Under the pieces are notes generated by a model. It was not told the DNA's origin and ran no database searches. It saw only the letters and a program-made list of their open reading frames with translations. Source: DAOUGC01 sp034429695 (GTDB lineage: Bacteria > Chloroflexota > Anaerolineae > Anaerolineales > Anaerolineaceae). Taken from it: a DNA stretch of 20,813 nt. Position numbers and translations under genes: made by a program. This document shows, in pieces, positions 1 to 7,578 of the stretch. The first letter of the stretch is position 1, and each line of letters opens with the position of its first letter. The stretch is taken from the NCBI GenBank assembly GCA_034429695.1, contig DAOUGC010000250.1:1-20813 (forward strand). Reading direction: 5' to 3'.

Positions 1-516
1 CTATTGTTTGTGTTTGTGGTCAGCAATCCGTTCCTGTTCCATTCAGCCGCCCGCGAGCGCGCCTGGGCGATCATGACCGAGAAGACCGGCGAGCTGGATC
101 AGGGGTATGCCTACGACCCGGACGGCATCTACCGCGTTGGGCTGGGCGCATGGCTGCCCTTCCTCACGCGCGCATTTGGTCCGGCGGTATTGCTGGTCTT
201 CCTGCTGGCGTGCGGGGTGTGGGGCGCAGTCAGGGGCCCGCGCCGGGCGACCAGCACGGCTGTGCTGTTATGGTTCGCGCTCAACGCGGTATACCTGATC
301 GGGTTCGTGGCAGTCAAGGTGACGCATTACTGGCTGCCCGCGTTTGTGCCGCTGTACGCACTGGCTTTATCGCCCGCGCTGTACGCCGAAGCGCAACTGG
401 AAAACAATCCCATTGCACCGGGTGCACGCGGATTGAGGATGGTAAAATGGATCAACATCGCCATCTTCATCTTTTACCTGATCTGGAATGTGCAGAACAC
501 CCTGGGACAGATATGA
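1..516 (+). CDS. Membrane protein, probable GT39-type glycosyltransferase, C-terminal end (5' truncated)
   Basis: The reading frame is open from the first base, so the start lies outside the window and only about the last 171 residues are seen. They contain an extracytoplasmic-looking stretch (FHSAARERAW, then TGELDQGYAYDP) followed by at least three hydrophobic helices and a final helix near the C-terminus. The arrangement of an Arg-rich 'RERA' stretch after a helix and a late 'KVTHYWLPAFVPLYALA' helix resembles the C-terminal half of GT39/PMT-like lipid-linked sugar transferases, which move sugars from polyprenyl carriers on the outer face of the membrane. The catalytic N-terminal loop is not present, so the family call is an inference. 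The stop codon overlaps the holB start (ATGA, 513-516), implying co-translation. Confidence 0.6.
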   Translation, partial: LLFVFVVSNPFLFHSAARERAWAIMTEKTGELDQGYAYDPDGIYRVGLGAWLPFLTRAFGPAVLLVFLLACGVWGAVRGPRRATSTAVLLWFALNAVYLIGFVAVKVTHYWLPAFVPLYALALSPALYAEAQLENNPIAPGARGLRMVKWINIAIFIFYLIWNVQNTLGQI

Positions 517-1541
517 ACAACTGGAACCTGATCGGCCATGACTGGGCAGCCAACCTGCTGCAGCGCCACCTGCGCGACGGGCAGGCACGGCATGCCTATC
601 TGTTTTGCGGGCCGCAGGGGGTGGGGCGTTCTGCGCTGGCGCTGCGCTTTGCCATGGCGATCAATTGTCAGCAGCCGCCCGAACAGGGGTTGTATTGCGG
701 CGAGTGCCGCTCGTGCCGCCTGATCAGCGCCATGCAGCACCCCGACCTGACCGTGCTGGACGTGCCCCCCGAGCGCACCATGATCCCGATGGACGCCGTG
801 CTGGAGCTGCAGCGCAGCATGGCGCTGACCCCGTATGAAGCGAAATACCGCGTTGGCCTGCTGCTGAACTTTGACGCAGCATCAGAAAGCGCCGAAAACG
901 CGCTGCTTAAAACGCTGGAGGAAGCCCCGCCGCGTGTGATCCTGCTGCTGACGGCTTCATCGCCTGAGAACCTGCTGCCCACCATTGCCTCGCGTTGCGA
1001 GGTGCTGCTGCTGCGCCCGCTGCCCCCGCATATTTTGCAGGAACACCTGCAGGCTGGCGGGCTTTCCCAGCCGGATGCGCACCTGCTGGCGCACATCTCT
1101 GGCGGGCGGCCCGGTCTGGCGCTGTCGCTCAAGGATGACCCCGACCGGCTGGCACAACGCCACACCGCCATTGATGACCTCATGAATCTGATGAGCAACA
1201 ACCGGCGTGAACGCATTTCCTATGCCGAGAGCGAGGCGCGCGGCAAAGACCGCGCGGCCGTGCGTGAAAGCCTGAAACAGTTGCTGCTGACCTGGAGCAG
1301 CTTCTGGCGCGACGTGATGCTGGCCTGTGCAGGGGGCAAGGATGGGCTGCCGCTGACCAATGTGGATGTGGAAGAAGCCGTGCGCATGGTGGCTGAACAC
1401 GTCAGCCTGAGTGAAGCGCGCCGCCAGGTGGGGGATATGGAACGCGCCATCGCGCGCCTGGACAAGATCAATTTGCAGTTGCAGTTGGAATCGCTGGTAT
1501 TAAACCTGCCGGTGATGGCATCATCATTGGACCCGAATTAA
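513..1541 (+). CDS. holB: DNA polymerase III subunit delta'
   Basis: This 342-residue protein is the delta' subunit of the clamp-loader complex, which opens the beta sliding clamp and loads it onto primed DNA. Visible features are the opening 'IGHDWAANLLQRHL...ARHAYLF', a P-loop at residues 33-40 (GPQGVGRS, with Arg where Lys is usual; delta' P-loops are often degenerate), a four-cysteine zinc module (C52, C62, C65, C68), 'AENALLKTLEEAPP' around 127-140 and the 'ASRC' motif at 159-162. The length fits the family. The start was chosen at 513 because the conserved N-terminus begins there and the ATG overlaps the stop of the upstream membrane protein gene by 4 bp. The frame stays open further upstream, but that part reads as a shadow of the upstream gene. 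Confidence 0.93.
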   Translation: MNNWNLIGHDWAANLLQRHLRDGQARHAYLFCGPQGVGRSALALRFAMAINCQQPPEQGLYCGECRSCRLISAMQHPDLTVLDVPPERTMIPMDAVLELQRSMALTPYEAKYRVGLLLNFDAASESAENALLKTLEEAPPRVILLLTASSPENLLPTIASRCEVLLLRPLPPHILQEHLQAGGLSQPDAHLLAHISGGRPGLALSLKDDPDRLAQRHTAIDDLMNLMSNNRRERISYAESEARGKDRAAVRESLKQLLLTWSSFWRDVMLACAGGKDGLPLTNVDVEEAVRMVAEHVSLSEARRQVGDMERAIARLDKINLQLQLESLVLNLPVMASSLDPN

Positions 1542-1560
1542 CTGCCCTGCATGGAAAAAG

Positions 1561-2490
1561 CTAAAACCGATTGGACAGAAGAATCAGTAAGTACACAAAA
1601 GCGGGGGTTAAATAACCCAAGCCAAAAATGGTTGAAGCGAGAATGTTTTTTGTTCTGGTGCTTTTGCCAACCAGCAGGATAAGGTTTGCAACCAGAAACG
1701 AAATTATTTCGATACTTCCGATCATGCTTGTTCCCATGTTTAACATCCCAATAAAGCTAATGCCGGAATATAGCACTGTCATCAGAATAACTGTTGGGAC
1801 TATGTTTGTTTGAGTTTCCCATAACATCCACGCAATTGCCCCGTACAGAATCAAAGAAACGACATTTATTCCTGTCCCGGCGGATAATGCCCCCAGAATA
1901 TTCAAAACCAATAACAATATCCAGAACCATGCAGCCAACCGCAGACTGGTTTTATGAGAAGTGATCCTGTTCATTAACAGTTCGGTGTCTGAATCCATTT
2001 GCTGGAGGAAACCTTCCTCCATGCGTATCTTCATCTGGGATAGAGGTGCTGTAATCATTCCAAGGTCATACAGAAACCTGATCTCTGAAATGTTCAGCGT
2101 GGAGGTTGGCAAATCCAGCTTTGGCAAAGCTTTGAAACAGGTTACCAGTTGCCTGGTTGGTTTATCCCATGCACCGGTGATCTTAATCGTCAGAACGTCA
2201 TGCAAAAAATGAATGTGCAATCCGGTTTGCATGGAGGTAATGGCTCCTCCCCCATAATTCAACCGGACAATTTTCTCCACAGCCAATTTTATGGTGCTTG
2301 CATTACCGTTTTCACCATCGACGTCCAGTATTAAGTATCTGGAGGTTAATCCAACCCTTATTTTCTCTTTACTGTACCTGGATCCATGAGTAAGAACCGT
2401 CCCGTTGGTGTAACCGAGCAGTTCTTCTCCGTCACACAGTTCCTTCAAACGCAAAAATACCTTATTTTCCGGATCGGGATTCCTGGGCAA
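1561..2490 (-). CDS. PH-like domain membrane protein of unknown function
   Basis: A 309-residue protein I do not recognise by name. The N-terminal half (about residues 15-125) is rich in beta-strand-like segments ('VGLTSRYLILDVD', 'IKLAVEKIVRLNYGG', 'LHIHFLHDVLTIKI') and reads like a bacterial PH-like domain. The C-terminal half has about five hydrophobic segments from residue ~185 to the end. It is therefore probably a membrane protein with a cytoplasmic PH-like head. The start is TTG, supported by AAAGGAGA seven bases upstream. Codon use is AT-richer than in holB next door. It converges with holB, leaving a 19-bp gap. Function, partner and substrate are unknown. Confidence 0.7.
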   Translation of the reverse strand: MPRNPDPENKVFLRLKELCDGEELLGYTNGTVLTHGSRYSKEKIRVGLTSRYLILDVDGENGNASTIKLAVEKIVRLNYGGGAITSMQTGLHIHFLHDVLTIKITGAWDKPTRQLVTCFKALPKLDLPTSTLNISEIRFLYDLGMITAPLSQMKIRMEEGFLQQMDSDTELLMNRITSHKTSLRLAAWFWILLLVLNILGALSAGTGINVVSLILYGAIAWMLWETQTNIVPTVILMTVLYSGISFIGMLNMGTSMIGSIEIISFLVANLILLVGKSTRTKNILASTIFGLGYLTPAFVYLLILLSNRF

Positions 2491-2973
2491 TGGTTGTCTC
2501 CTTTATGACTTTCCAAGGAAATAAATATTCGGGTGATAGTGTGAAAACCCAAACAGGATACCAGCAGGTATTCCATTCTCCATGGGGTAATTAAATGACG
2601 GATCAATGTGGGGAAGATACATACCGGTTAACAACTCGTCGCCCCCTATGGAACAGTTGTATCATCTTGTTAAGAAAATTGAAGTGAAATGATTATAGCA
2701 TCCAGTGTGATTATTTTAAGCCTGAAGAAATGATCTGTTTGGCCTTTTTCCTGGCGATTGAATCACTTTCCCCATTTTTCCTCATTGACAGCCCATCCAT
2801 CCTGATCTACAGTAATACACGGGCAGACGCGGTCCGTAATCAAAAAGGAAGGGTACTGCGCCGGATGGAGGGGATAATGTGATACCCAGGCATGCAATTC
2901 ATGACTGTCCACAAAGATAGCGACCCTCAGTCTATCCTCATAAACCATTCGATCAACCCCAAAGGAGTTAATC
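2491..2973. other. Intergenic region between divergent genes
   Basis: About 480 bp without a convincing gene, between the PH-like membrane protein (minus) and the DUF3795 gene (plus). It is AT-richer than most of the window and must hold both promoters, but I see no paired -35/-10 I would defend. A minus-strand open stretch (2763-2949) translates to a plausible-looking tail ('DRVCPCITVDQDGWAVNEE'), which may be a remnant of a lost gene. It has no credible start and continues into antisense of the DUF3795 gene. Confidence 0.5.
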
Positions 2974-3324
2974 ATGCTCGCCCATTGTGGCATCAATTGC
3001 CATGAATGTCCTTCTTTTATTGGAACCCTTGGCGGTGATGAAACCCTGCTGGTAAAAATGAACGAAGAGTTTGGCGATGGAAAAATGGATGCAATCGACT
3101 TTGTCTGTCTGGGGTGCAGATACCCCGACGTGAAGCTGATCGCCACCGATTGCGCCGTTTGCAGCATCCGTTCCTGCGCGCTGGCAAAAGGCATTGATTT
3201 TTGTTCAACCTGCAGCGAGTACGATGCCTGCGACAAGGTGAAACCGTACAGGGGCGACGGGACATCCATCCGCGATAAACGCAATGCCTTGATACGCGCC
3301 AAGTTCAATCGCGCAAACGGGTAA
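2974..3324 (+). CDS. DUF3795 family cysteine-rich protein
   Basis: A 116-residue cysteine-rich protein. It opens with 'HCGINCHECPSFIGTL', the typical N-terminal signature of DUF3795, and continues with 'VCLGC', 'DCAVCSIRSCALAKGIDFCSTCSEYDACDK'. The Cys pairs and triplets suggest a small metal-binding (zinc or iron-sulphur) protein. No function is established for the family. The start is well supported: AAAGGAG lies seven bases before the ATG. The gene stands alone, with a long leader region upstream and a strong hairpin terminator 14 bp after its stop codon, so it is probably monocistronic. Confidence 0.88.
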   Translation: MLAHCGINCHECPSFIGTLGGDETLLVKMNEEFGDGKMDAIDFVCLGCRYPDVKLIATDCAVCSIRSCALAKGIDFCSTCSEYDACDKVKPYRGDGTSIRDKRNALIRAKFNRANG

Positions 3325-3337
3325 CAGGTTTTTGGCC

Positions 3338-3373
3338 GGGGTCCTGAATTGTCAGGACCCCTTTGTTCTTCTT
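3338..3373 (+). terminator. Rho-independent terminator after the DUF3795 gene
   Basis: Two perfect 10-base arms, GGGGTCCTGA (3338-3347) and TCAGGACCCC (3352-3361), enclose a 4-base loop and are followed by the T-rich run TTTGTTCTTCTT. It lies just after the DUF3795 stop codon. Confidence 0.88.
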
Positions 3374-3735
3374 CCCCCCGTGTCAGAATATGGAGCCGTT
3401 TCACGTTCCTCGCCTCGGTCTGCTCCTGTTTTGATTTTCTGTCGGGGCGCAGCGTGTGCGCTTGTTTTACCTTCCCTGAATGCGAAGCATTCGGGGGAGG
3501 CAGGAGGGGGTGTTTTTGGGTTCACCGCGCGCGCTCAAACCCACGGCTTTACTGCCAGGAGCCCCCTCCTCGGCGGCAGTTTGCCTTTCGTTCATTCGTT
3601 CCTCATTCGTTGACGGTTCCGCAGATCGATTCGGGCGGACGCCGTCCGCCCCAACAATTCTCTTCTGTCAGGGCGCACAGCGTGCGCCCAAACCATAATC
3701 CAACACGATACATCCCACGTTTGCCCTTTCCACTT
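3374..3735. repeat. Gene-free region with several GC-rich hairpin repeats
   Basis: No credible gene is seen. The region holds several inverted repeats. GGGCGGAC/GTCCGCCC (3633-3640 and 3644-3651) has a 3-base loop. GGGCGCAC/GTGCGCCC (3671-3678 and 3682-3689) also has a 3-base loop. A degenerate relative lies at 3447-3461 (GCGCA...TGCGC). The copies near 3441 and 3667 share the lead-in TTCTGTC and look like diverged members of one family. A longer imperfect palindrome has outer arms AGGAGGGGG (3502-3510) and CCCCCTCCT (3562-3570) and inner arms GGGTT (3518-3522) and AACCC (3538-3542). These look like dispersed intergenic repeats. Confidence 0.6.
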
Positions 3736-3749
3736 TAATCAATTATTAT
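3721..3749 (+). promoter_or_regulatory. Candidate sigma70-type promoter for the FtsK-like gene
   Basis: A -35-like TTGCCC (3721-3726) is followed, after exactly 17 bp, by TATTAT (3744-3749), in a markedly AT-rich stretch 40 bp ahead of the start codon at 3789. The match to consensus is fair and no experimental support is available. Confidence 0.45.
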
Positions 3750-3788
3750 TAAGATAAATATTATTACTGTTATTCCTGAGGAAACCGC

Positions 3789-5285
3789 ATGAAACCGCGT
3801 TTATTTGTTTTTGCTTTGCTGGCGCTGCTCAGCCTGACCGGCTGCATCACCAACCAGCCGGTCAATTTCACCCCCGGCATTGAAATTCTGGCAGCCACCC
3901 AGGCGGCCGTCGCCACCGCCGACACCGGCGCAATCATTGAAGCCACCAGCATCGCCCAGCAGGTGGGCGCAACGCAAACCATTCAGGCGTTGGAACTGAC
4001 CGCCCAGGCGCAGGCCGCCATGAGCACCGGCACGGCTGCCGCAGTCGGCACCCAGGCAGCGGTGGGCGCCGCCCAGACCGGAATGGCGTTGCAGGGAACC
4101 GCCATCTTCCTGCAGCAACAGGCTGAACAACAACGCATTGAATTTCAACGCCAGGAGATCCTCAATCGTGTGATGGGCTGGGCCATTGTGCTGCTGATCA
4201 TTGCCTTCCTGGGGGTGGGAAGCTGGGCGTTCTGGCAATTCACCCGCGCCGAGTTGTACCGGCGCAACAACCCCGACCGCCCGGCCCAACCCTATGTGGT
4301 GTGGAACCGCGGCAGGCGGGTTGAGGTTGACCCGCAACGCCCGTTCTTTCCATTCCATGTGGTGGAGACCACCTTTGCCAATCAACCCATTGCCCCCGAC
4401 ACCTCAACCGCTGCCACCATGCCCGTTCCGCCCACCGGAGGTCCCACCATGGTCAACCCCGTGGCAGGTCCGCGGACAGAAATTCCAGCCGCAGCCAACT
4501 GGCGCACCATTGAGGAGGACTGGCGCGGCGGCGCGCTGCCCATCGGCATGAGCCACGCCGGGCTGGTGAGCGTTAATTTTGACACCGACCCACACCTCAT
4601 GCTGGCGGGTTCACCCGGCAGCGGCAAGACGCGCTTCGGGCTGCGCACGCTGATCGCCACCGCCCTGGCGGACGGTTGGAGCGTGGTGATCTACGACCGC
4701 GACGGCCAGCCGTTTGATGTCTTTCGCCAGCACCCCAACGCACGCCTGGCGCTCATCCCGCAAACCTCGCCCGGCGACCTGGTGGTGCACATGCAGCGCA
4801 TCAGCATGGAGGTTGCCCGGCGCGGGCGCGAGCTGGAACGCAACGGGGTGACCGAGTGGGAAGGCATGCATCCTGACGTTGGTCCGCGCCTGCTGGTGGT
4901 GGTGGATGGATACGAAGCCATCTCGCGCGACATGGCCACTTATTTTGACCGCGACGACCTGTGGCGCTACACACGCGCGGCGCTTTCGGGCGGGCAACGC
5001 GCCGGGGTGCACATGGCGCTGGTGTTTCAGGACCCGCTGTACGGTGAGATCGACCTGCGTATGCGGCGCTTCCTCTCACCGGTGGTCTTCCCGGTGCAGG
5101 ATCGGGATGTGAGCCGCCTGCTGTTGAACCGCGAGGGCGCCGAGTTGCTCAGTTCACGGCAATTCATGGCCATTCTCAACGGGGAATTGATCTACGGGCT
5201 GGGTTTTGCTCCCGATGAGGAGCAGATCCAGGCACTGATTGAGGATCACCCGCAACCACCCCTGCCCGCCCCGTTGTTTTTATAA
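3789..5285 (+). CDS. Lipoprotein-anchored FtsK/SpoIIIE-like P-loop ATPase
   Basis: A 498-residue protein. It begins with a lipoprotein signal peptide (charged MKPR, hydrophobic core, lipobox LTGC with Cys19). An Ala/Gln/Thr-rich, probably helical region (about 35-125) follows, then a transmembrane helix (about 129-151) with Arg-rich residues after it, and a linker rich in Pro and Thr (about 195-235). The C-terminal ATPase domain (about 250-485) has Walker A GSPGSGKT (274-281) after 'DPHLMLAG', Walker B LLVVVDGY (368-375), and the block 'GVHMALVFQDP' near 406, which lines up with the FtsK 'GIHLILATQRP' region. Topology would be lipid-anchored N-terminus outside and ATPase inside. The Walker B aspartate (D373) is followed by Gly, not the usual catalytic Glu. 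There is no FtsK gamma domain, so it is not a normal chromosome translocase. A GAGGA site lies six bases before the ATG. The substrate is unknown. Confidence 0.8.
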   Translation: MKPRLFVFALLALLSLTGCITNQPVNFTPGIEILAATQAAVATADTGAIIEATSIAQQVGATQTIQALELTAQAQAAMSTGTAAAVGTQAAVGAAQTGMALQGTAIFLQQQAEQQRIEFQRQEILNRVMGWAIVLLIIAFLGVGSWAFWQFTRAELYRRNNPDRPAQPYVVWNRGRRVEVDPQRPFFPFHVVETTFANQPIAPDTSTAATMPVPPTGGPTMVNPVAGPRTEIPAAANWRTIEEDWRGGALPIGMSHAGLVSVNFDTDPHLMLAGSPGSGKTRFGLRTLIATALADGWSVVIYDRDGQPFDVFRQHPNARLALIPQTSPGDLVVHMQRISMEVARRGRELERNGVTEWEGMHPDVGPRLLVVVDGYEAISRDMATYFDRDDLWRYTRAALSGGQRAGVHMALVFQDPLYGEIDLRMRRFLSPVVFPVQDRDVSRLLLNREGAELLSSRQFMAILNGELIYGLGFAPDEEQIQALIEDHPQPPLPAPLFL

Positions 5286-5337
5286 AATTTTTCCCCCCAC
5301 CGCACCGCTGCCGTAAAAATCTCCCCGTGCACACTTT

Positions 5338-5367
5338 TTGCTTCCCCTCTGGCGCACATGATACAAT
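5338..5367 (+). promoter_or_regulatory. Candidate extended -10 promoter for the FRG-glycosyltransferase operon
   Basis: TGATACAAT (5359-5367) is an extended -10 (TG, one base, TACAAT). A weak -35 TTGCTT (5338-5343) lies 18 bp upstream. Transcription would begin near 5373, which leaves very little leader before the candidate ATG codons at 5380, 5392 and 5398 and would exclude the GTG at 5371 as start codon. Confidence 0.5.
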
Positions 5368-5379
5368 TTCGTGAGTACA

Positions 5380-6264
5380 ATGGGGGTTGGGATGGTGATG
5401 ATCGAAACGCGCGTGGAAAGTTGGAACGAGCTGCTTGAGGCTGTGTATCAAAATACATGGCAGCCCGATTTGCGCATCCACCGTTCGCCATTTGTCTACC
5501 GCGGCATGGGTGATGCAGCCGCCCGGCTGGAAACACCCCTGATGCGCATGGGCGGCGATTACGCCCGCCTGGAACCCCACCTGCTGCGCAACTTCCGCAA
5601 GTACGCCCACCCCGAGGCCGCTCATTCTGACTCGGACTGGTTCTGGTTGAGCCTGGGCCGCCATCATGGGTTGCCCACCCGCCTGCTGGATTGGAGCCTC
5701 TCGCCGCTGGTGGCCATGCACTTTGCCACCGACAGCACCGCCGCCTATGACCGCGACGGCGCGATCTGGATGGTGGATTTCGATGCGGCTCACCATCTGC
5801 TGCCGGAAAGCCTGAGAAACGCGCTGGATGAGGAAGGTGCGCAATTGTTCACGGTGGATATGCTCGATCAGCTTGCCCCGCGCGTTGAAGACCTGGCCGC
5901 CTTCAAGACCGCTGGGGAGGACGTTGCAAGCGCCGGGAATTTTCTGTTGTTTTTTGAACCGCCTGCGCTCGATGATCGCATCGTCAACCAGTACGCGGTT
6001 TTTTCGGTGCTTCCCGATGCAAAACATGCCCCGCATGACTGGCTGCTGGATCATCCGGACGCCGTGCGCCGCCTGATCATCCCCGCCGCGCTCAAATGGG
6101 AAGTGCGTGACAAGCTCGATCAGGCAAACATCAATGAGCGCGTGCTGTTCCCCGGGTTGGACGGCCTGGCGGCATGGCAGAAACGCTATTACACCCCGCG
6201 CAATGGCAACCCCACCGGCGATGAGGACGGCAGCGAAAACCCGGGAGAGACGGGAACCCCGTGA
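5380..6264 (+). CDS. FRG domain-containing protein
   Basis: A protein of about 294 residues with the two signatures of the FRG domain: FVYRG (about 38-42) in the context 'SPFVYRGMGDAAARLETPLMR', and 'HHGLPTRLLDW' (about 95-105) followed by 'SPLVAMHFAT'. The family is named after its F/Y-R-G motif. It is found in many bacterial genomes, often in accessory or defence-like neighbourhoods, and its biochemical activity is not established. The start is uncertain: ATG at 5380, 5392 or 5398, or GTG at 5371. I chose 5380 because the probable -10 box ends at 5367. The stop codon overlaps the start of the glycosyltransferase (GTGA, 6261-6264), so the two are probably co-translated. Confidence 0.85.
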   Translation: MGVGMVMIETRVESWNELLEAVYQNTWQPDLRIHRSPFVYRGMGDAAARLETPLMRMGGDYARLEPHLLRNFRKYAHPEAAHSDSDWFWLSLGRHHGLPTRLLDWSLSPLVAMHFATDSTAAYDRDGAIWMVDFDAAHHLLPESLRNALDEEGAQLFTVDMLDQLAPRVEDLAAFKTAGEDVASAGNFLLFFEPPALDDRIVNQYAVFSVLPDAKHAPHDWLLDHPDAVRRLIIPAALKWEVRDKLDQANINERVLFPGLDGLAAWQKRYYTPRNGNPTGDEDGSENPGETGTP

Positions 6265-7547
6265 AGTTTGCCATCCTCGCCTACGGCTCGCGTGGAGACG
6301 TGCAGCCGTACATTGCGCTGAGCCTGGGGTTGCAGGCAGCCGGGCACTCCGTGCGTCTGGCTGCACCGGCCATGTTCCGCGGGTTTGTTGAGCAGTACGG
6401 GCTGGAATTTTATGAATTACCCGGTGACCCGGCTCAGTTTCTCAAACGCGCCTTTAAACGCCCCGGTTACTGGCTGGAATCCGTGCGCACCGCCCGCGCG
6501 CTTGTGGCTTCCATGGCGCCCGTCGCCGGTAAACTGGCCGGGGAGATCCTGATCGCCTGCCGCGGTTGTGACGCAGTGATCCATTCGCTGGTGACATCCT
6601 TTCTGGGGCATCATGCCGCACAGGTACTGGACATTCCCGATGTGTCCGCGCTGGTTTTCGCTGTATTTGCACCCACCCACAGCTTTCCAAACCCATTATT
6701 CCCACCGCTGCATGGGCCGGAGCGGTATAACATCGAGACCCACCTTCAATTCACCAGGGTTTTCTTCAAGGCTCAGGCACTGACCTACAACTGGCTGCGC
6801 AGCAGGCGGCCGTACCTGCCCCCGCTGCAGACAGCCCCTTTTGAACAGGACGGCGCGCCGCCGATCCTGTTCGGTTTTAGCCAGGCGGTGCTGCCGCGCC
6901 CGTCAGATTGGGGCGCGCACGTTCATCAGACCGGATACTGGTTCCTGCCTCACCCAGCGGGGTGGCAGCCCGCACCGGAACTGGCAGACTTTCTGGCGGC
7001 GGGCGAACCGCCGGTTTATTTTGGGTTTGGCTCGGTGATGGCGCGCGATACGGCCCGCCTGACACGCGCTGCGCTGCGGGTGCTCGCCATGACCGGTCAG
7101 CGGGGTGTCTTTTTAACCGGGCCGGGGGGAATGGATGCATCCATTTTGAAGCGCGAAGCCCCCGGACGCGCGCTTGGCATCCGGGATGTGCCTTTTGATT
7201 GGCTGTTTCCGCGTGTGGCTGCGGCGGTACATCACAGCGGCATGGGCACCTGTGCTGATGCCTTACGCGCCGGGCTGCCTTGCGTGCTGGCGCCTTTTGG
7301 CGCGGATCAACCCTTTTGGGCGCGCGTGTTGGTGCAAAACGGGCTGGCCGCCGGGCAGATCGCGCCGCACCGCTTTGACGAAAAATGCCTGGCTGACCGA
7401 ATCCACGTTGCCCTGGAAGATACGGATCTGCACGAGCGTCTGTGCCGGGTGAAGGATCAGCTTGCCGCCGAGGATGGGGTGGGCAGGGCGGTCAGGCTGA
7501 TCGAAGCTTACACCTGCAGCCGTACGGGAGTTTATACAAACCCGTGA
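6261..7547 (+). CDS. GT1 family (MGT/UGT-like) glycosyltransferase
   Basis: A 428-residue GT-B fold enzyme. The N-terminus 'MKFAILAYGSRGDVQPY' with 'ALSLGLQAAGHSV' and 'YGLEFYELPGDP' is typical of the sterol/flavonoid/macrolide glucosyltransferase-like group. The C-terminal nucleotide-sugar site is seen at about residues 324-350 ('HHSGMGTCADALRAGLPCVLAPFGADQPFWA'). Such enzymes transfer a sugar from a nucleotide donor to a small hydrophobic acceptor; the acceptor here cannot be told from sequence. The start codon is GTG and overlaps the FRG gene stop by 4 bp, with no strong ribosome site of its own, which points to translational coupling. The uvsE promoter's -35 overlaps its stop codon. Confidence 0.88.
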   Translation: MKFAILAYGSRGDVQPYIALSLGLQAAGHSVRLAAPAMFRGFVEQYGLEFYELPGDPAQFLKRAFKRPGYWLESVRTARALVASMAPVAGKLAGEILIACRGCDAVIHSLVTSFLGHHAAQVLDIPDVSALVFAVFAPTHSFPNPLFPPLHGPERYNIETHLQFTRVFFKAQALTYNWLRSRRPYLPPLQTAPFEQDGAPPILFGFSQAVLPRPSDWGAHVHQTGYWFLPHPAGWQPAPELADFLAAGEPPVYFGFGSVMARDTARLTRAALRVLAMTGQRGVFLTGPGGMDASILKREAPGRALGIRDVPFDWLFPRVAAAVHHSGMGTCADALRAGLPCVLAPFGADQPFWARVLVQNGLAAGQIAPHRFDEKCLADRIHVALEDTDLHERLCRVKDQLAAEDGVGRAVRLIEAYTCSRTGVYTNP

Positions 7548-7572
7548 CACCGATTTTCTCCCTGTCTATAAT
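7544..7572 (+). promoter_or_regulatory. Strong promoter for uvsE, probably giving a leaderless mRNA
   Basis: GTGACA (7544-7549, five of six matches to TTGACA) lies 17 bp before a perfect TATAAT (7567-7572). Only six bases separate the -10 from the ATG at 7579, so transcription would start at or next to the start codon. No Shine-Dalgarno sequence is present. The -35 overlaps the stop of the glycosyltransferase gene. Confidence 0.7.
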
Positions 7573-7578
7573 GCCGGC

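Noticed and set aside
2763..3404. A 213-residue minus-strand open frame across the DUF3795 gene
   Set aside because: Most of it is antisense to a gene with a strong family match and ribosome site. Only its last 60 residues lie outside, and they have no credible start.
3374..3735. CRISPR array, suggested by repeated GC-rich hairpins
   Set aside because: The repeats are unequal in sequence and spacing, too few, and no cas gene is near.
5176..6366. A 396-residue minus-strand open frame opposite the FRG gene
   Set aside because: It is the complement of the FRG coding sequence, which carries clear motifs. Long antisense frames are expected at this base composition.
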